15,865 nucleotides of DNA from CAYYJM01 sp964471755. Lineage in GTDB: Bacteria; Planctomycetota; Planctomycetia; Gemmatales; Gemmataceae. Made by a program: the position numbers and the translations under genes. Where the stretch lies: the NCBI GenBank assembly GCA_964471755.1, contig CAYYJM010000142.1, forward strand, positions 1-15,865, given 5' to 3'. The notes beneath the pieces were generated by a model that was not told the origin of the DNA, did no database searches, and saw nothing but the letters and a program-made list of their open reading frames with translations. The first letter of the stretch is position 1; every line of letters begins with the position of its first letter. Shown one piece after another: positions 13,561-15,865 of this stretch.

Positions 13561-15865
13561 TCATTCAAACAACGACTTCTGCTGGCCGTTCGATTCCGCC
13601 CGCTTTTTCTCCTCGCCCTTCGTCGCCGTCTCGACCGTGTCCCAGTCCACCAGTTCGATCGGATCGACGAGGACACGCGTGAACGTCGTCCGCTTGACGG
13701 CCTCGAATCCCTTGCCGCCGCGTGCGGTCGGTTCGTACTTCGTGGCCGTGTAATCCTGCTCCTTGCCGGCAGCCGTCTCGATCCGCAGAGCCTTCCGCTT
13801 CGGCGGATGGATGACCGTGCCACCGATGCACAGATCGCCCTCGGCCAGCTTGATGCCGATGACGCCCTTGCCCGCACCGCCGAGGACCGGCACCTCCGTG
13901 AGCGGGAAGTGGATCACATGGCCGGTGACCGACGCCAGGAAGACGCTCGGTTCGTCCGTGACGACCGTTGCCAGCACGACCCGGTCGCCCTCTTGCAGCT
14001 TGATGTATTTTCGTCCCTTGGCCGTACTCGCCTCGCGGAACGGAGCGATTGGCGTCCGCAGCGTCTGACCGAAGGCTGTCACCACGAACAGATACGGTCC
14101 CGGCGTCTCTCCCCGGGCACCTTTCGTTTCCAGCGGCAGAAACCGCGGGTCCGAGGTGAGAGCCGACAGGATCTTGACCTGATCGGCGAGCTTGAAGAAC
14201 TTGGCGATCGGTTCACCGTAGCCGGCCGTCGCCGGGACGTTGTTGATCTGCATCGTATACACGGTGCCGTCGTCGGCGAAGAACAGGGCGTGGTCGAGCG
14301 TGCTGCCTGGCACCACGGCAACGACGCTGTCTCCCTCTCGAACGCGCGTCCCCTCGACGGAGGCCAGCCGACCAACCCGTTTGATCCAGCCATCGCGCGT
14401 CAGCACGACGTTGGAATTCTCACGCGTGATGTACGCATCCGGATCGTAATCCGGCACGTCGTCGTCGGCGTTGATTCGGGTTCGTTGCCGATCGGTGAAC
14501 TTCTTGCCGACCTCCTCCAACTCCGTCTTGACGACCTCCCACAGGCGGCTGTCGCTGGCCAGGATCTCCTCGATCTGCTTGGCCGCCTCCTTCTTCTCCT
14601 TCAGTTCATCGAGAATCTTCTGAATCTCGAGCTGGGCGATCTTGTACAGGGCGGCGTCGAGAATGGCCTCGGCCTGCACGTCGTCGAACTGATACGCCTT
14701 CTTCAGTTTCTCCGCAGCGTCGGGCTTGCCGCTGGATTCCCGGATCATCTTCAACGCTCGGTCGAGGTCGTTGAAGATGATCTTGAACGCCTCCAGGATG
14801 TGGATGCGACGACGAAGTTGCGCCAACTCGTACTCAAATCGGCGCTTGATCGTCGCGAAGCGGAAATCGAGGAAGTAACGCAGAATCCGTTTCAGATCGA
14901 GCCGCTCCGGCTGGACTCGGTCCCTCGTTGTTTCGTCCGTGCTGGCGACCGGCACCAGACACGTCATGTTGTAGGCGAAGTTGTGTTGCAGGTCCGTGTG
15001 TCGATACAGGTACGCCATGATCAGGTTCGCGTCCGAACCCGGTTTGATCTCCATCGTCATGCGCAGGCCGTTCCGGTCGTCCGTCTCGTCGTTGACGTGG
15101 AGCAGATTCGGCAGTTTCTTCTCGATGATGATCGCACCGATGGCGTCGGCCAGCTTGCTCGTATCGACACCGTAGGGCACCGACTCGATGATGATGAAGG
15201 TCTGTCGATCCTTCTCCTCGATGCGCCATTCGGCCTGGATGCGGATGCTGCCGGTGCCCTCCTCGTAGATCTTGCGCAGCGACGCCCGATCGGTGACGAC
15301 CCGGCCACCGAGCGGGAAGTCCGGCCCCTTGAGTTTGTCGAGCAACTGGGCGACGGTGGCGTCCGGATTGTCGATCAGCAGACAGGCCGCCCGGATGGTG
15401 TTGCCGAGGTTGTGCGGCGGAATGTTCGTCGCCATGCCGACGGCGATGCCGGAAACACCGTTGACCAGCAGGTTCGGAAACTGAGCCGGTAGGACGATGG
15501 GCTCCTCACGCGTGTTGTCGTAGTTGGGCCGCATATCGACCGTCTGCTGACGCAGTTCGGTCATCAACCGCTCGGAGATCGGCGTCAGCTTCGCCTCGGT
15601 GTAGCGCTCGGCGGCGGGCGGCTCGCCGGCGACGGAACCGAAGTTGCCCTGGCCCAGGACGAGCGGCACGCGCATGACGAAGTCCTGCGCCAGCCGGGCC
15701 AGGGCCTCGTACGCCGCCGAGGTGCCGTGGGGGTGGTAGTTGCCGGTCACATCGCCGACGATCTTGGCACACTTACGCGGCCGACCTTCTGCCACCAGGT
15801 GCAGGTCGTGGTACATCGAGTACAGGATGCGGCGCTGCACCGGCTTGAGGCCATCGCGCACGTCC
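13561..15865 (-). CDS. parC: Type IIA DNA topoisomerase subunit A (ParC/GyrA family, ParC-like), 5' end outside window
   Basis: The frame is open to the window edge; the first visible residues are D-V-R-D-G-L-K-P-V-Q-R-R, an internal family motif, so only a few tens of N-terminal residues are missing. Counting from the Val codon at 15861, 'HPHGTSAAYEA' (43-53) carries the Ser48/Glu52 pair equivalent to the quinolone-resistance positions. 'AAERYTEAKL' contains the catalytic Tyr87 (codon 15601-15603), and 'GVSGIAVGMATNIPPHN' follows at 135-151. A coiled-coil region spans about 425-480. The C-terminal beta-pinwheel (about 505-735) has blades such as 'GDSVVAVVPGS' and 'VLGGAGKGVIGIKL' and resembles ParC; a late 'RGGKG' (714-718) recalls a GyrA box without its QR. 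It forms the DNA-cleaving half of the A2B2 enzyme. The B gene overlaps or abuts it, indicating translational coupling in an A-then-B order. Confidence 0.88.
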   Translation of the reverse strand, partial: DVRDGLKPVQRRILYSMYHDLHLVAEGRPRKCAKIVGDVTGNYHPHGTSAAYEALARLAQDFVMRVPLVLGQGNFGSVAGEPPAAERYTEAKLTPISERLMTELRQQTVDMRPNYDNTREEPIVLPAQFPNLLVNGVSGIAVGMATNIPPHNLGNTIRAACLLIDNPDATVAQLLDKLKGPDFPLGGRVVTDRASLRKIYEEGTGSIRIQAEWRIEEKDRQTFIIIESVPYGVDTSKLADAIGAIIIEKKLPNLLHVNDETDDRNGLRMTMEIKPGSDANLIMAYLYRHTDLQHNFAYNMTCLVPVASTDETTRDRVQPERLDLKRILRYFLDFRFATIKRRFEYELAQLRRRIHILEAFKIIFNDLDRALKMIRESSGKPDAAEKLKKAYQFDDVQAEAILDAALYKIAQLEIQKILDELKEKKEAAKQIEEILASDSRLWEVVKTELEEVGKKFTDRQRTRINADDDVPDYDPDAYITRENSNVVLTRDGWIKRVGRLASVEGTRVREGDSVVAVVPGSTLDHALFFADDGTVYTMQINNVPATAGYGEPIAKFFKLADQVKILSALTSDPRFLPLETKGARGETPGPYLFVVTAFGQTLRTPIAPFREASTAKGRKYIKLQEGDRVVLATVVTDEPSVFLASVTGHVIHFPLTEVPVLGGAGKGVIGIKLAEGDLCIGGTVIHPPKRKALRIETAAGKEQDYTATKYEPTARGGKGFEAVKRTTFTRVLVDPIELVDWDTVETATKGEEKKRAESNGQQKSLFE

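Noticed and set aside
11669..13753. Long plus-strand open frame of about 690 codons opposite the topoisomerase B gene
   Set aside because: The minus strand has all GyrB/ParE motifs; the antisense frame is open only because of codon bias.
13537..15492. Long plus-strand open frame of about 650 codons opposite the topoisomerase A gene
   Set aside because: The same argument applies: the ParC/GyrA motifs lie on the minus strand.

Overview
The window looks like chromosomal DNA of a GC-rich planctomycete, most likely of the Gemmataceae/Gemmatales type. The lineage markers are a DUF1559 protein with a prepilin-type N-terminus and the typical 'VREAASRM..SNNLKQLGL' segment, a DUF1549 (planctomycete cytochrome-associated) fragment, a DUF4198 protein, and several secreted WD40, kelch and esterase-like proteins. 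This assignment is inferred from protein families only.

Layout. Positions 41-4089 are all on the minus strand. In transcription order they hold a secreted amidohydrolase (2944-4089), the broken 5' end of a secreted kelch-like gene (about 2904-2332), a large predicted nucleotide-sensing membrane protein with an N-terminal SLOG-like Rossmann domain and two 2-TM modules (599-2377), and a short DUF1549 stub (41-523). Positions 4323-6183 are on the plus strand: a secreted seven-bladed WD40 protein made of exact 42-residue units, then a secreted alpha/beta hydrolase. A strong hairpin (6194-6227) separates the hydrolase from the convergent DUF4198 gene (6241-6918).

Positions 6919-7242 are a divergent regulatory region. 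It carries two copies of a 17-bp operator, TTGAGA-N5-TCTCAA, one just downstream of each predicted promoter, for the DUF4198 gene on one side and the DUF1559 gene (7243-8157) on the other. The TGA-N9-TCA geometry resembles Fur/Zur-family boxes, so metal-responsive co-regulation is a reasonable hypothesis. A secreted kelch protein (8192-9163) follows the DUF1559 gene and is probably cotranscribed with it.

Positions 9260-15865 are on the minus strand: a type IIA topoisomerase A subunit (cut by the window edge) and B subunit, both closest in architecture to ParC/ParE as far as can be judged by eye, then a hairpin, then an independent gene for a four-PAS SpoIIE/PP2C-type phosphatase with its own recognisable promoter.

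The most notable items are the SLOG plus tandem 2-TM protein, which resembles predicted nucleotide-sensor/membrane-effector conflict systems and sits between two gene stubs, and the paired operator with a third copy of its half-site that could form alternative leader RNA structures. No RNA genes, CRISPR arrays, transposases or attachment sites were found.
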